This document shows, in pieces, positions 26,921 through 33,540 of a stretch of DNA of 33,540 bases (the first letter of the stretch is position 1; each line of letters begins with the position of its first letter). The DNA comes from Pseudonocardiales bacterium (GTDB lineage: Bacteria; Actinomycetota; Actinomycetes; Mycobacteriales; Pseudonocardiaceae), in assembly GCA_019243635.1 (NCBI GenBank), contig JAFAUB010000156.1, positions 1 to 33,540 on the forward strand, in the 5' to 3' direction. Both the position numbers and the translations under genes were made by a program. The notes below the pieces were generated by a model that saw only the letters and a program-made list of their open reading frames with translations, was not told where the DNA came from and did no database searches.

Positions 26921-27308
26921 GTGATGCGGACGCGGCTGGACCCGAGACCGGCGATGGCCGCCTGCCTCGCCCAGTGGCGTGAGGCGATCGCCGGATGCGA
27001 CGACACGGGACTACAGGACCAGGTCCGGGAGACCGAGCCGGTCTCCCGGATGCTGCATTCGGTGATGCTGGAGACGGTCGCCGAACTGGACTCCCGCAAC
27101 ATCGCCGCCAGCGCCGGGTTCGGCACCACGAAGCGGCTGCTCGCCGGGATGCTGCACCTCTCGGCCACCGAAGCCGACACCCGCCTCACCCACGCCACCC
27201 GCCGCAGCCTGAACGGCGAGGTACTGCCGCCCACGCTGCCGAGCACCGCCGCCGCACTGGCCGCCGGGAAGATCGGCCCGGCCCAGGTCCGGGTGATCAC
27301 CGAGCCCA
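26921..27308 (+). pseudogene. DUF222/13E12-repeat HNH protein, truncated by the recombinase element
   Basis: The first 129 residues match the 13E12/DUF222 family pattern: ETVAELDSRNIAASAGFGTT, KRLLAGMLHLSATEADTRLT, then SLNGEVLPPTLPSTAAALAA and GKIGPAQVRVITE. The family normally continues for several hundred residues to a C-terminal HNH nuclease. Here family sequence stops at RVITEP (about 27308), just before the serine recombinase gene, and the frame only runs on over the recombinase to 27466. The start is GTG 26921 or ATG 26924. The 290 bp upstream hold no other gene. This is most simply the insertion site of the element. Confidence -1.
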
Positions 27309-27332
27309 TTGGTCGTTCGTACACTACGTGCC

Positions 27333-28820
27333 ATGGACAGCGGACAGCGTCACAGACGCGGCGGAACCCCGCGGGGGGAGCGGCGACCTGGTGTAGGCGG
27401 TGGGGTGTCGGGGTGGGTGGGTCAACCGGCGGCGGTCTATTGCCGGGTGTCGAGTGCTCGGGATGAGGATCAGACGGGGGTGGATCGCCAAGAGCGGTTG
27501 TGTCGTGCGGTGGCCGATCGGTTGGGGTTGGTGATCGCGGTGGGGTGTGTGTTTGTGGATAACAATCGTTCGGCGTGGCAGCGGCGCCGGAGGCGTCCGG
27601 GCTGGGATGGGTTGCTGTCCGCGATCCGGGCGGGTGGGGTGGGGCATGTGATCGTCTATCACCCGGATCGGTTGATGCGTCAACCCCGGGATCTGGAGGA
27701 ACTCCTGGCGCTGTCGGATGAGCAGGACATCACGTTGCATGGGCAGGCGAACCGGCGGGATCTGTCGGATGCGGATGATCGGTTTTTTCTGCGGATCGAG
27801 GTGGCCCACGCGTGCCGGTCCTCAGATGACACGTCGCGGCGGTTGCGGGATGCGTTGGAGGACCGGGCCCGCGATGGGCGCCCGCATACCAGCGCGCGAC
27901 GCCCGTATGGGTACGCGGCCGACGCGCGGACCGTCATCGAGGCGGAGGCCCTGGTCCTTCGGGAGATGTTCGCTCGGTATCTCGACGGTGCCACCCCCCG
28001 TGAGATCGCGGAGGCGTTGAACGATCGAGGACAGCCCGCTGCGGGTGGCGGTTTGTGGCAGCCCGGGTCGGTGCGCCGGATGTTGCGGTCGCGGCATGTG
28101 ACCGGCATCCGGGTGTTTCGGGGGGAGGAGTTCGGGGAGGGGACCTGGCCGGCGATCATCGACCGGGGCACCTGGGCGGAGGTTCAGGACCGGTCTGCCT
28201 ACCGGGCCTCAGCGCACGTGTACCGGTCGTCGCGGTTTTATGTGTTGCGCGGGTTGGTGGTGTGTAAGAAGTGCGGCACGCACATGTCCGGATCCCGGGG
28301 TAGGGCCCCGTCCTATTTGTGTACTCGTCGCAACGAGCTCGGTCCGACGCGGTGTACCCGGCGCATTCATGCCACGATGCTCGAAGCGTTCGTCACCGAC
28401 GCCGCCGTTCAGTTGCTGACCCACCTCGATGTGACCGGCGCCCCGACCGTCGCGACGGCGCTCTCCGCGCGGGATGAGGCCACGATCGCCGCCGATGAGC
28501 GGGAACTGGCCGAACTGAAGGACATGTGGACCAGCCGGGAGCTGTCCACCCGGGAGTACCGGGCGATGCGCAAAACCGTCGAGGACCGGATCACCACACT
28601 GCAACGCAAGACCATCGTGCGACCCACCGTCGAGGTCCTGGCCGGTCTCGTCGGCCCCGACGCGCGGACCAGTTGGGACCGGTTGGCCGCCGACGGGCAG
28701 AGCCAACGGCTCAATGCGGTGCTGCGGTTCCTGTTCGCCGCCGTGATCATCGACGAACACCGGGGCAAGTCCGGCACCTTCGATTTCAGCCGCATCGACA
28801 TCGAACCCAACCCTCTTTAA
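27333..28820 (+). CDS. Large serine recombinase (site-specific integrase)
   Basis: The 495-residue protein has the three parts of large serine integrases. The resolvase domain (about 34-170) has the nucleophile Ser40 in VYCRVSSARDEDQTGVDRQE, and VIVYHPDRLMRQPRDLE in the catalytic core. The recombinase domain (about 180-290) contains RPYGYAADARTVIEAEA, REIAEALNDRG and SVRRMLRSRHVTG. A zinc-ribbon with CKKCG and two later cysteines (YLCTRR, TRC) follows, then a coiled-coil-like C-terminal region (ADERELAELKDMWTSRELST). ATG 27333 is one start choice; a GTG at 27405 is closer to the domain. The gene abuts the truncated DUF222 gene, as expected when an integrase sits next to its attachment site. 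It lacks a visible excisionase partner. Confidence -1.
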   Translation: MDSGQRHRRGGTPRGERRPGVGGGVSGWVGQPAAVYCRVSSARDEDQTGVDRQERLCRAVADRLGLVIAVGCVFVDNNRSAWQRRRRRPGWDGLLSAIRAGGVGHVIVYHPDRLMRQPRDLEELLALSDEQDITLHGQANRRDLSDADDRFFLRIEVAHACRSSDDTSRRLRDALEDRARDGRPHTSARRPYGYAADARTVIEAEALVLREMFARYLDGATPREIAEALNDRGQPAAGGGLWQPGSVRRMLRSRHVTGIRVFRGEEFGEGTWPAIIDRGTWAEVQDRSAYRASAHVYRSSRFYVLRGLVVCKKCGTHMSGSRGRAPSYLCTRRNELGPTRCTRRIHATMLEAFVTDAAVQLLTHLDVTGAPTVATALSARDEATIAADERELAELKDMWTSRELSTREYRAMRKTVEDRITTLQRKTIVRPTVEVLAGLVGPDARTSWDRLAADGQSQRLNAVLRFLFAAVIIDEHRGKSGTFDFSRIDIEPNPL

Positions 28821-28832
28821 CACCCTGCGGAC

Positions 28833-29009
28833 ACCCGTCACAACCCGGTGGTCAACCCGTCACAGCACCGTCACAAGCCGGGGTACCCGTCACAACGTTG
28901 TGACGGGTACCGCCGTGCACTGTGACGGGTCAATAGAGGCTATGAACTGCGGAAAATCCTAGTGTGACGGGTGTGACGGGTGAGCGCGGAACCCGTCACA
29001 CCCGTCACG
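28833..29009. repeat. Iteron-like cluster: ten copies of ACCCGTCACA in both orientations
   Basis: Copies of acccgtcaca lie at 28833, 28855, 28866 (one mismatch), 28885, 28991 and 29000 (one mismatch). Reverse copies (tgtgacgggt) lie at 28899, 28921, 28963 and 28972. Two arrangements stand out: a 30-bp perfect palindrome at 28882-28911, and tandem pairs at 28964-28981 and 28991-29008 that form an 18-bp perfect inverted repeat around a 9-bp spacer. A small AT-richer patch (28931-28960) lies between. The design resembles a replication origin, a partition site or a multi-site operator. Confidence -1.
28882..28911. repeat. 30-bp perfect palindrome within the iteron cluster
   Basis: ggtacccgtcacaac (28882-28896) is followed directly by its reverse complement (28897-28911), so two iterons are joined head-to-head at aacgtt. 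It is a good candidate for the main binding or crossover site, directly downstream of the recombinase gene. Confidence -1.
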
Positions 29010-29029
29010 AAACAAGGCCGAAACCTCCG

Positions 29030-29164
29030 TTACGGTGACTCGTGCGACGCTGGGCGCAACAGCCGCGCGAGCCGCTGCGCGCCCTGGGTACTGATCGTGC
29101 GGGGAAAGCGGTCACACACCCGCGCCAAGTGATAAGCGCGATCATCCCGGCGTGCGGTGCTCAC
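29030..29164 (-). CDS. Small hypothetical protein (44 aa)
   Basis: The GTG-started frame reads VSTARRDDRAYHLARVCDRF, then PRTISTQGAQRLARLLRPAS, then HESP. This is a natural-looking basic, helical composition, unlike the low-complexity alternative frames. It follows the 29212-29412 frame on the same strand and runs up to the iteron cluster. No clear ribosome-binding site or family is recognised. It may be the tail of a degraded gene. Confidence -1.
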   Translation of the reverse strand: MSTARRDDRAYHLARVCDRFPRTISTQGAQRLARLLRPASHESP

Positions 29165-29211
29165 CGGGGTGTGGTCGTGCTCACCTCCAGTCGGGGCGTG
29201 GGGCGGGCTGG

Positions 29212-29412
29212 TTATGGCCGGGTTGGCAGGGGCAACCTCCTTCGAGTCGCAAGCATTGAACGGGCAAGGCGCAGTAACGAGCCGACAGGAAGACAGTTAC
29301 GGTTCTTGATGCCGTGTTCACTCGTAAGTGGACACTTCACGACAAACTCGGCGATCACGCCGGGGTGGTCCGCGAGGCCGTCCCACATGTCCTTCCGGAT
29401 CTCGTGCGGCAC
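29212..29412 (-). CDS. Small hypothetical protein or gene tail (66 aa)
   Basis: From GTG 29412 the frame reads VPHEIRKDMWDGLADHPGVI, then AEFVVKCPLTSEHGIKNRNC, then LPVGSLLRLARSMLATRRRL. The composition is protein-like. Upstream in the same frame it turns into Pro/Ser/Arg-rich, non-coding-looking sequence, so this may be the conserved C-terminus of a larger, deleted gene, for example a replication gene of the element. The family is not recognised. Confidence -1.
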   Translation of the reverse strand: MPHEIRKDMWDGLADHPGVIAEFVVKCPLTSEHGIKNRNCLPVGSLLRLARSMLATRRRLPLPTRP

Positions 29413-29691
29413 ACGTGTGGTGGGACAGGTTCGGATGACTGCTGAGCAGCGGAATGGTTCACCGAAGCGAGGCCGGGACGGGGGCTGAGGGGGTGTCCCA
29501 GCCGTCCCAACCCCCGAACACAAGCCACACCCACGACACCCGAGCCCGGGACGGGACACCGATACCCGGCGGGAGCTGTCCACGACCGGCGGGGCGCTCT
29601 CGCCCGCAACAGGGACGGACAGGGCGGGCACCGACGTGGCGGGGGCAAGGGCTCTACCGCACCCGCTACCCACCTCTGTCGGCACCCGTGC

Positions 29692-29769
29692 GGTAGCGGG
29701 GGGCCGCTACCCCGGTAGACCCCCCAGGTAACGGGCTTTGACCAGCACGGTAGCGGGGGGTAGACCCCC
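29692..29769. repeat. GGTAGCGGGG direct and inverted repeats
   Basis: ggtagcgggggg occurs at 29692-29703 and 29749-29760, and ggtagaccccc at 29714-29724 and 29759-29769. The first copy also forms a hairpin with ccgctacc (29692-29699 with 29704-29711). A related inverted copy, gctacccccc, lies near 29827. The function is unknown. Confidence -1.
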
Positions 29770-30091
29770 ACTGGCTCGAACGCCGGGCACCCCGTTTCCC
29801 GGCCGACAGTGGACGTCTTCCTCTGAGCTACCCCCCGCACGGAGGACCACGATCGCAAGATTACCGCATGTCACACGCCACCCGAGGATGACCGGACCAC
29901 CAGGTCGTCCGCTGCCACCGCTCCGATTCTCTGTGACTCTGGGTAGTCGAGCGAGGAAGTAACCGGGTTGGGGAGGGATGCGGTCGCCCAGCGTCGCAAC
30001 CCCCGGATTCCGGGCATGAGAGAGGCTGCCACAGGGTGGTCAGGAGGGTCCCGTCGAGGGTACGGCCTGATCAGGCGGGGGAGGCAGGCCA

Positions 30092-30136
30092 GGGGAGGCG
30101 CCGGGGAGAACTCCCCGTCATCTCCGGCGCCTCCCC
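30092..30136. terminator. Strong GC-rich hairpin
   Basis: ggggaggcgccgg (30092-30104) pairs perfectly with ccggcgcctcccc (30124-30136). A nested ggggag-aa-ctcccc stem (30103-30116) offers an alternative fold. No flanking gene requires a terminator with certainty, so its role (terminator or origin structure) is open. Confidence -1.
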
Positions 30137-30196
30137 CACCGCCTCCCCACCAGGATTATCACCTTCGGTGACCATCACAACGGCTTCTCGTCCGGC

Positions 30197-30225
30197 TTGA
30201 CAGCCGTAGTCACCCTTGTTAGGGG
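30197..30225 (+). promoter_or_regulatory. Possible sigma-70-type promoter
   Basis: TTGACA (30197-30202) is separated by 17 bp from TAGGGG (30220-30225), close to the actinobacterial consensus. It could drive the short frame at 30326 and the XRE regulator, or an untranslated RNA. Confidence -1.
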
Positions 30226-30325
30226 TGCCTGGTGAGGCGATGGGAGCGTTGGTCACCGTTGGCTGTCTGCGGACGTCCTGCGGACAAGCCGCGGACAGGC
30301 GGAGATCATCTGTACCTGTTCCAGT

Positions 30326-30481
30326 GTGGATTTTTCTGTCTCTTTCCGTCTCATGTGGACGTTGCGCGCGGCCTTCGAGGTGGACGTGGTGCACAACGTC
30401 GCGGCGTTGATCGCCCGCGTCTGGCAGTCCGTTGGTGCGGCGTCCGGTAGCAGAGATGTTCGATTCGCCCATTACTGGTGA
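30326..30481 (+). CDS. Small hypothetical protein (51 aa)
   Basis: The GTG-started frame reads VDFSVSFRLMWTLRAAFEVD, then VVHNVAALIARVWQSVGAAS, a hydrophobic and helical composition. An internal ATG at 30353 is possible. There is no good ribosome-binding site. Its TGA overlaps a GTG (30478) that opens the long frame containing the XRE regulator, which hints at coupling. The function is unknown and the gene is uncertain. Confidence -1.
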   Translation: MDFSVSFRLMWTLRAAFEVDVVHNVAALIARVWQSVGAASGSRDVRFAHYW

Positions 30482-30720
30482 TCTTGCCGAAAATAGATCC
30501 TGACAAGCGGTTTCCCTACCGGCCGGGTGGCGTCCACGCTGGCGGACACCATTGGCTTGATCGCATCCACCAGGGCATGCGGGCGCACCGCGGAACTGGT
30601 CGTGACCGTCAGATCCGGTGGCGAGGGGTGCGCGGCGTAGCCTTGCGTCACCTCTTCGCCGAGGTGTCCGCCCCGGGGCGACGGTCTCGGGGCATCGGCG
30701 GAGGTCACCTCGGTGATGGA

Positions 30721-31983
30721 GTGGTGCTCTCGGTGGACAGTGAGGAAGCGTCGGCGATCGGTGCGCGTGCTCGGATGATCCGGCGTCGTCGCGGGCTGAG
30801 CTTGGACGTGGTGGCCGGGCTGGCCGGGATCACCAAGCAGTACCTGTCCGCGTTGGAACTGGGTCAGCGTGGATTCAACCGGCGGGGCCTGATCGAGGAT
30901 CTAGCCAACGCGCTCGGGTGCTCGGTGGCGGACCTGACGGGGCAGCCCTACCTGCTGGCGGACCGGGCGAGCGCCGACGCCTCAGTTGCTTTACCGGAGA
31001 TCGGTATGGTGTTGAGTGACGTCACCCTTGATGACGTGCCCGATGTGCCAGCTCGCCCGGTCAAGGAACTCTCCCGGCTGGTCGACCTGGCTAATGACCA
31101 CAGCGACCAAACGCATTACGCATTCTCGGGTCGAGACCTCGGGATTTTGCTGACTGAGCTACAGGTACACGTCGTCACAGGCGACACGGAGACTTGCCAG
31201 ATGGCGCTGGCAACACTGGTGGAAGCCTGCCGCGTTGCATTCGCCACAGCGAAGAACGTTGGGCAGCCCACCATCGCGGTGCTAGCTGGGCGACGCGGAT
31301 ACGACGCGGCTCAGAGGCTTGGCGATCCCGCCCTCATTGGGTTTTCCGCCTGGTATCGCTCTATCGCGCTGATGAGGCACGGTACGCGCGACCGGGCATC
31401 GCAACTGCTCACCGCAAGTATCGACACGCTGGCCGGGCAGGCGGACCCCACGGCGCCGGATCCGTCGACTGCGGAAGCCTATGGCCTGTTGCATCTGTGC
31501 GCGGCACTGAATGCCGCGCGGGCGCATCGCGCTGCGGATGCACGTTATCACCTCGGCGAGGCGAAAAAGATTGCTGACCGTACCGGCGAGCGCAACACGA
31601 TGCGACTGCATTTTGGGCCCACTAACGTGGCAGTCTGGTCAATCGGCATCGGCGCAGAACTGGACGACGGACCGGCGGCCTATGACCGGGCAACAGCGCA
31701 CCCGATCAATGTTGAAGCACTGGGCAGCGTAAACCGAGTAGCAACCTTGCACTTCGACTTCGCGCGAGCGCTCGCACAAGCCCAAGGCGCTCGGGACGCC
31801 GAAGCGATCCGCCATCTGGACCGCGCTGACCGCATCGCCCCGGTGTTGATCCGCAACGATCCGGTTGCCCGGTCGGTGCTGGCTGATTTGGACCGGCGGG
31901 CCAAACGCCGGGTGTGGGAGCTGGACAGTTTGCTCAACCGCTTCGGTATCAGCGGCCATGGTCAGCGGAGTGTTGACAACTAA
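30721..31983 (+). CDS. XRE-family regulator with TPR-like domain
   Basis: The 420-residue protein has an N-terminal XRE HTH (IGARARMIRRRRGLSLDVVA, then GLAGITKQYLSALELGQRGF, about 11-50), followed by NALGCSVADLTGQPY. The long C-terminal part (KELSRLVDLANDHSDQTHYA onward) is helical with TPR-like repeats (AEAYGLLHLCAALNAARAHR, LDRADRIAP). Such proteins commonly control actinomycete integrative elements or differentiation genes. The start is uncertain: the frame is open back to GTG 30478, but residues before 30721 are not family-like, and GTG codons at 30721/30724 are preferred. It is followed by three small genes. Confidence -1.
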   Translation: MVLSVDSEEASAIGARARMIRRRRGLSLDVVAGLAGITKQYLSALELGQRGFNRRGLIEDLANALGCSVADLTGQPYLLADRASADASVALPEIGMVLSDVTLDDVPDVPARPVKELSRLVDLANDHSDQTHYAFSGRDLGILLTELQVHVVTGDTETCQMALATLVEACRVAFATAKNVGQPTIAVLAGRRGYDAAQRLGDPALIGFSAWYRSIALMRHGTRDRASQLLTASIDTLAGQADPTAPDPSTAEAYGLLHLCAALNAARAHRAADARYHLGEAKKIADRTGERNTMRLHFGPTNVAVWSIGIGAELDDGPAAYDRATAHPINVEALGSVNRVATLHFDFARALAQAQGARDAEAIRHLDRADRIAPVLIRNDPVARSVLADLDRRAKRRVWELDSLLNRFGISGHGQRSVDN

Positions 31984-32011
31984 CGTGGTCTAGGCTGGCA
32001 GTCTCTGCCGT

Positions 32012-32209
32012 GTGACCAACACCACCACTGACGCACCAACGCAACCGACCGGCAACCGCCGCAGGGTGATCCACGGATCGTGTTTGGTGCACCGGGTGGC
32101 CCGGGGTTTGACCGACTTGGTGGTGTCCCAGCGCGGTGGTGAGATCGGGCTGGGCCCGCGCGCCGCTGGCGCCTGCACGATCACGATGTGCGGGAGCGTG
32201 GCCCGGTGA
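32012..32209 (+). CDS. Small hypothetical protein of integrative-element type
   Basis: The 65-residue product (GTG start) contains HGSCLVHRVARGLTDLVVSQ, then RGGEIGLGPRAAGACTITMC. This resembles short actinomycete proteins in which LVHRV-LTDL is followed by a VLDPHxxGACVI segment and a C-terminal helix; here the end is shortened (GSVAR). The stop overlaps the next gene's GTG. A TAGGCT hexamer at 31991-31996 may be the -10. The function is unknown. Confidence -1.
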   Translation: MTNTTTDAPTQPTGNRRRVIHGSCLVHRVARGLTDLVVSQRGGEIGLGPRAAGACTITMCGSVAR

Positions 32210-32526
32210 GTAGCCCGGCGCGCTCTGAGGATGGGCATCCGGCGTGGTGCTCGCCGGGGCACTGCTCTGTGACCGATGACGGTGTGCGGGTCCATCAGCA
32301 GGCCTCGGTGGTCTGGGAGGACGACGCGGCGGAGGTGCGGTTCGAGAGCCGGCTGGTTGATCCGGCGGACGACTCGAACGTCTCCGTCGAGCTGCCTCTG
32401 CGGAATCTGAGGTTCACGATCGACCGGTTTCACGGGGCGCTGCCGGTGGACACGACGCGGCGGCTGGGTGATGAGTTGGCCGCGCACCTGGACGCCGCGG
32501 GGTCGCGCCGTGTGGAGCGGAGGTGA
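32206..32526 (+). CDS. DUF6907-type hypothetical protein
   Basis: The 106-residue protein starts with GTG overlapping the previous stop (GTGA). It has the pattern HPAWCSPGHCS near the N-terminus, H-Q-Q and VRFESRLVDPADD in the middle, and VDTTRRLGDELAAHLDAA at the C-terminus, which I associate with DUF6907. The Cys/His cluster may bind a metal. The role is unknown; these genes are frequent on actinomycete plasmids and integrative elements. Confidence -1.
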   Translation: MSSPARSEDGHPAWCSPGHCSVTDDGVRVHQQASVVWEDDAAEVRFESRLVDPADDSNVSVELPLRNLRFTIDRFHGALPVDTTRRLGDELAAHLDAAGSRRVERR

Positions 32527-32533
32527 GCCCGCC

Positions 32534-33385
32534 GTGCCGACCCGCCCGCCGCGACCCGAGTCCGCTCTACCGGCCCGGACCGTGGAATGGCTGGACGGGC
32601 GCCCCCACATCGAGCGCAACTTCGTCCACTCCGTGTGGGAGCGGCTCGCCGACCTGGAACGGTTCGGTTGCCCCACGGGGCCGATCGACGCCCTGCGCTC
32701 GATCCTGCTCGACCACCAGCCGACTACCCGCACGGGCCGCTGCCACGGCTGCCGGAGCCTCACCTGGTGCCACCGCGTCATCTGGCGCTACCACCTCATC
32801 CCCGTCCCCCGGCGCCGCCAATTCCCCTGCCTCCTGTGGTCCCAGATCGGTGTCGAGTTGCTGGAGCACCCCGCCGAGCGCGGTCGACACCGCCGAGCGG
32901 CAGGCGGCGACCGGAGGCGTGCCCGGTCACCCCCGGGTCGGGCGGGCGACCACCAGACCTCCCGCCCGACCGGGCCGGGAGGCGCCACAAGCGAGCGAAG
33001 GCGGACCCATGGCGGGCAGGCACAGCAGGCGCGGGCGCCTCACCGGATGGTGCCGCAGCCAAGGCGACGCGGCGCGCGACCGGTCGAGATCGCGCCTGGC
33101 CGGGGTCACCGACGCGGGCACGCTGGTCGAGCACCTGATGATCGGCGGTGCCACGTCCGATGGGCGCGGGCGCTACGCCGCGGTCTGCGGCGCCCGGGTC
33201 CTCCGGGCCGAGCCTCAAACCGTGCCCGAGCCAGCGGTTCTGCCCGGCGCGAGTCGATGAACTCGTACTTCTCGACTACCGGGGATCCCGGGCGAAGTAC
33301 GCTGCCGCTTTTTTTAGGAACTCGTTCTCCATTCGGAGTTCTCGAAGTAGTCGCTCAGCCTCGCTCAGTCGCGTTCGCTCGCTGA
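32534..33385 (+). CDS. Hypothetical protein, probably frameshifted or truncated
   Basis: The first roughly 115 residues look native: RTVEWLDGRPHIERNFVHSV, WERLADLERFGCPTGPIDAL, then a CHGCRSLTWCH zinc-like motif and RRRQFPCLLWSQIGVELLEH. After about 32890 this frame becomes Arg/Gly-rich, typical of a wrong frame. It runs over the next small gene and into the IS3 remnant, so the real end was probably lost by a frameshift. The GTG at 32534 follows the DUF6907 gene closely. The function is unknown. Confidence -1.
   Translation: MPTRPPRPESALPARTVEWLDGRPHIERNFVHSVWERLADLERFGCPTGPIDALRSILLDHQPTTRTGRCHGCRSLTWCHRVIWRYHLIPVPRRRQFPCLLWSQIGVELLEHPAERGRHRRAAGGDRRRARSPPGRAGDHQTSRPTGPGGATSERRRTHGGQAQQARAPHRMVPQPRRRGARPVEIAPGRGHRRGHAGRAPDDRRCHVRWARALRRGLRRPGPPGRASNRARASGSARRESMNSYFSTTGDPGRSTLPLFLGTRSPFGVLEVVAQPRSVAFAR
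33009..33260 (+). CDS. Small hypothetical protein, C-terminus altered at the IS3 junction
   Basis: The 83-residue product reads MAGRHSRRGRLTGWCRSQGD, then LVEHLMIGGATSDGRGRYAA, then VCGARVLRAE. HLLIxG-GRYxAVCG-VLPA is a pattern seen in short actinomycete element proteins, which usually end in a Cys-containing tail. Here the last residues (PEPAVLPGASR) run into the IS3 breakpoint, so the native end is probably lost. The ATG start has no strong ribosome-binding site. Confidence -1.
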   Translation: MAGRHSRRGRLTGWCRSQGDAARDRSRSRLAGVTDAGTLVEHLMIGGATSDGRGRYAAVCGARVLRAEPQTVPEPAVLPGASR

Positions 33386-33540
33386 CGGTCAAAGGTGGCT
33401 CGTCGTCAGCGTGCTCCGCGCGGTACCGCGTTACCCAGTTTCCCAAGGTCCCCTCATTGAGGCCGAGTTCGCGTGCGACCTGCGCGATCGGGCGAGATGC
33501 CTCAATCACCAGTCGAACGGCTTCGTCCCGAAACTCGAGA
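33237..33540 (-). mobile_element. IS3-family element, truncated: orfA (partial) and start of orfB
   Basis: The minus-strand OrfA frame (33276 to beyond the window edge) reads EASRPIAQVARELGLNEGTL, then GNWVTRYRAEHADD, then LSEAERLLRELRMENEFLKK. This is the HTH and leucine-zipper region of IS3 transposases. A run of seven A and a G (minus strand, 33308-33315) is the usual -1 slippery site. In the -1 frame the OrfB start VVEKYEFIDSRRAE is visible, but homology ends near 33237, so most of orfB is missing. It differs in sequence from the IS3 remnant at the left edge. OrfA starts outside the window. Confidence -1.

Larger units (their letters stand above)
29413..30325. other. Non-coding, repeat- and hairpin-rich segment of the integrated element
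   Basis: No frame here has convincing composition. The segment holds the GGTAGCGGGG repeats (29692-29769), the 13-bp-stem hairpin at 30092-30136 and a possible promoter at 30197-30225. Long open frames on either strand are Pro/Arg/Gly-rich and are judged spurious. Confidence -1.

Noticed and set aside
28833..29009. CRISPR array
   Set aside because: Repeats are only 10 bp, occur in both orientations and have irregular spacing; there are no cas genes.
29355..29858. 167-codon minus-strand frame
   Set aside because: Pro/Arg/Cys-rich composition without motif or ribosome-binding site, overlapping a better short frame.
30472..30708. 78-codon minus-strand frame opposite the XRE leader region
   Set aside because: No start signal or family pattern; the tail looks plausible but cannot be supported.

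Overview
The window is high-GC actinobacterial DNA with GTG/TTG starts, GTGA start/stop overlaps and actinobacterial gene families (acyl-CoA carboxylase epsilon subunit, 13E12/DUF222, DUF6907). Gene content and order suggest a Pseudonocardiales-type organism, by family knowledge only. Two conserved blocks are joined here. The first, birA / accD5-accE (867-3631), resembles the mycobacterial birA-accD5-accE5 locus. The second, ligA ... MetE-like ... mnmA-iscS-plsC-olsB ... etfA-etfB (6987-23946), follows the order of the mycobacterial ligA-to-fixA region. Between the blocks (3632-6977) lies a patch of decaying accessory genes.

The left edge (1-768) holds an IS3-family remnant. It has an internal deletion and a 113-bp palindromic, MITE-like insertion. 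The accE-ligA gap contains a GNAT pseudogene on the minus strand and a wrecked RiPP-like locus on the plus strand: a frameshifted radical SAM gene, an intact 43-residue peptide gene ending in a Cys-Ser-Cys/Asp-rich tail, and a frameshifted aminoglycoside-phosphotransferase-like gene. In the core block, ligA, csp, a double-GNAT protein and a MetE-like protein are followed by tRNA-thiolation and sulfur genes (mnmA, iscS) and an acyltransferase pair (plsC, olsB) that could make ornithine lipid. A small plus-strand gene (12051-12260) encodes a Gly-rich peptide with a leader-like N-terminus.

Two insertions interrupt the second block between olsB and etfA. One is a peptide deformylase coupled to a frameshifted XRE-TPR gene. 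The other is a complete Fe(III)-type ABC importer (lipoprotein, fused permease, ATPase) behind a DtxR/IdeR-like box; its last codons overlap the convergent etfA. Upstream of etfBA are a TetR regulator and a divergent ECF-like sigma factor, which share an intergenic region rich in inverted repeats.

From about 25.5 kb rightwards the DNA is accessory. It holds an alpha/beta-hydrolase tail, a RHH/MazF-like toxin-antitoxin pair, and a DUF222 gene cut off where a large serine recombinase gene begins. Next come a cluster of ten copies of a 10-bp iteron-like motif, about 1.7 kb of mostly non-coding, hairpin-rich DNA, and an XRE-TPR regulator followed by small proteins of the kind carried on actinomycete integrative elements. 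A truncated IS3 element closes the window. The right end of the integrated element is not visible.
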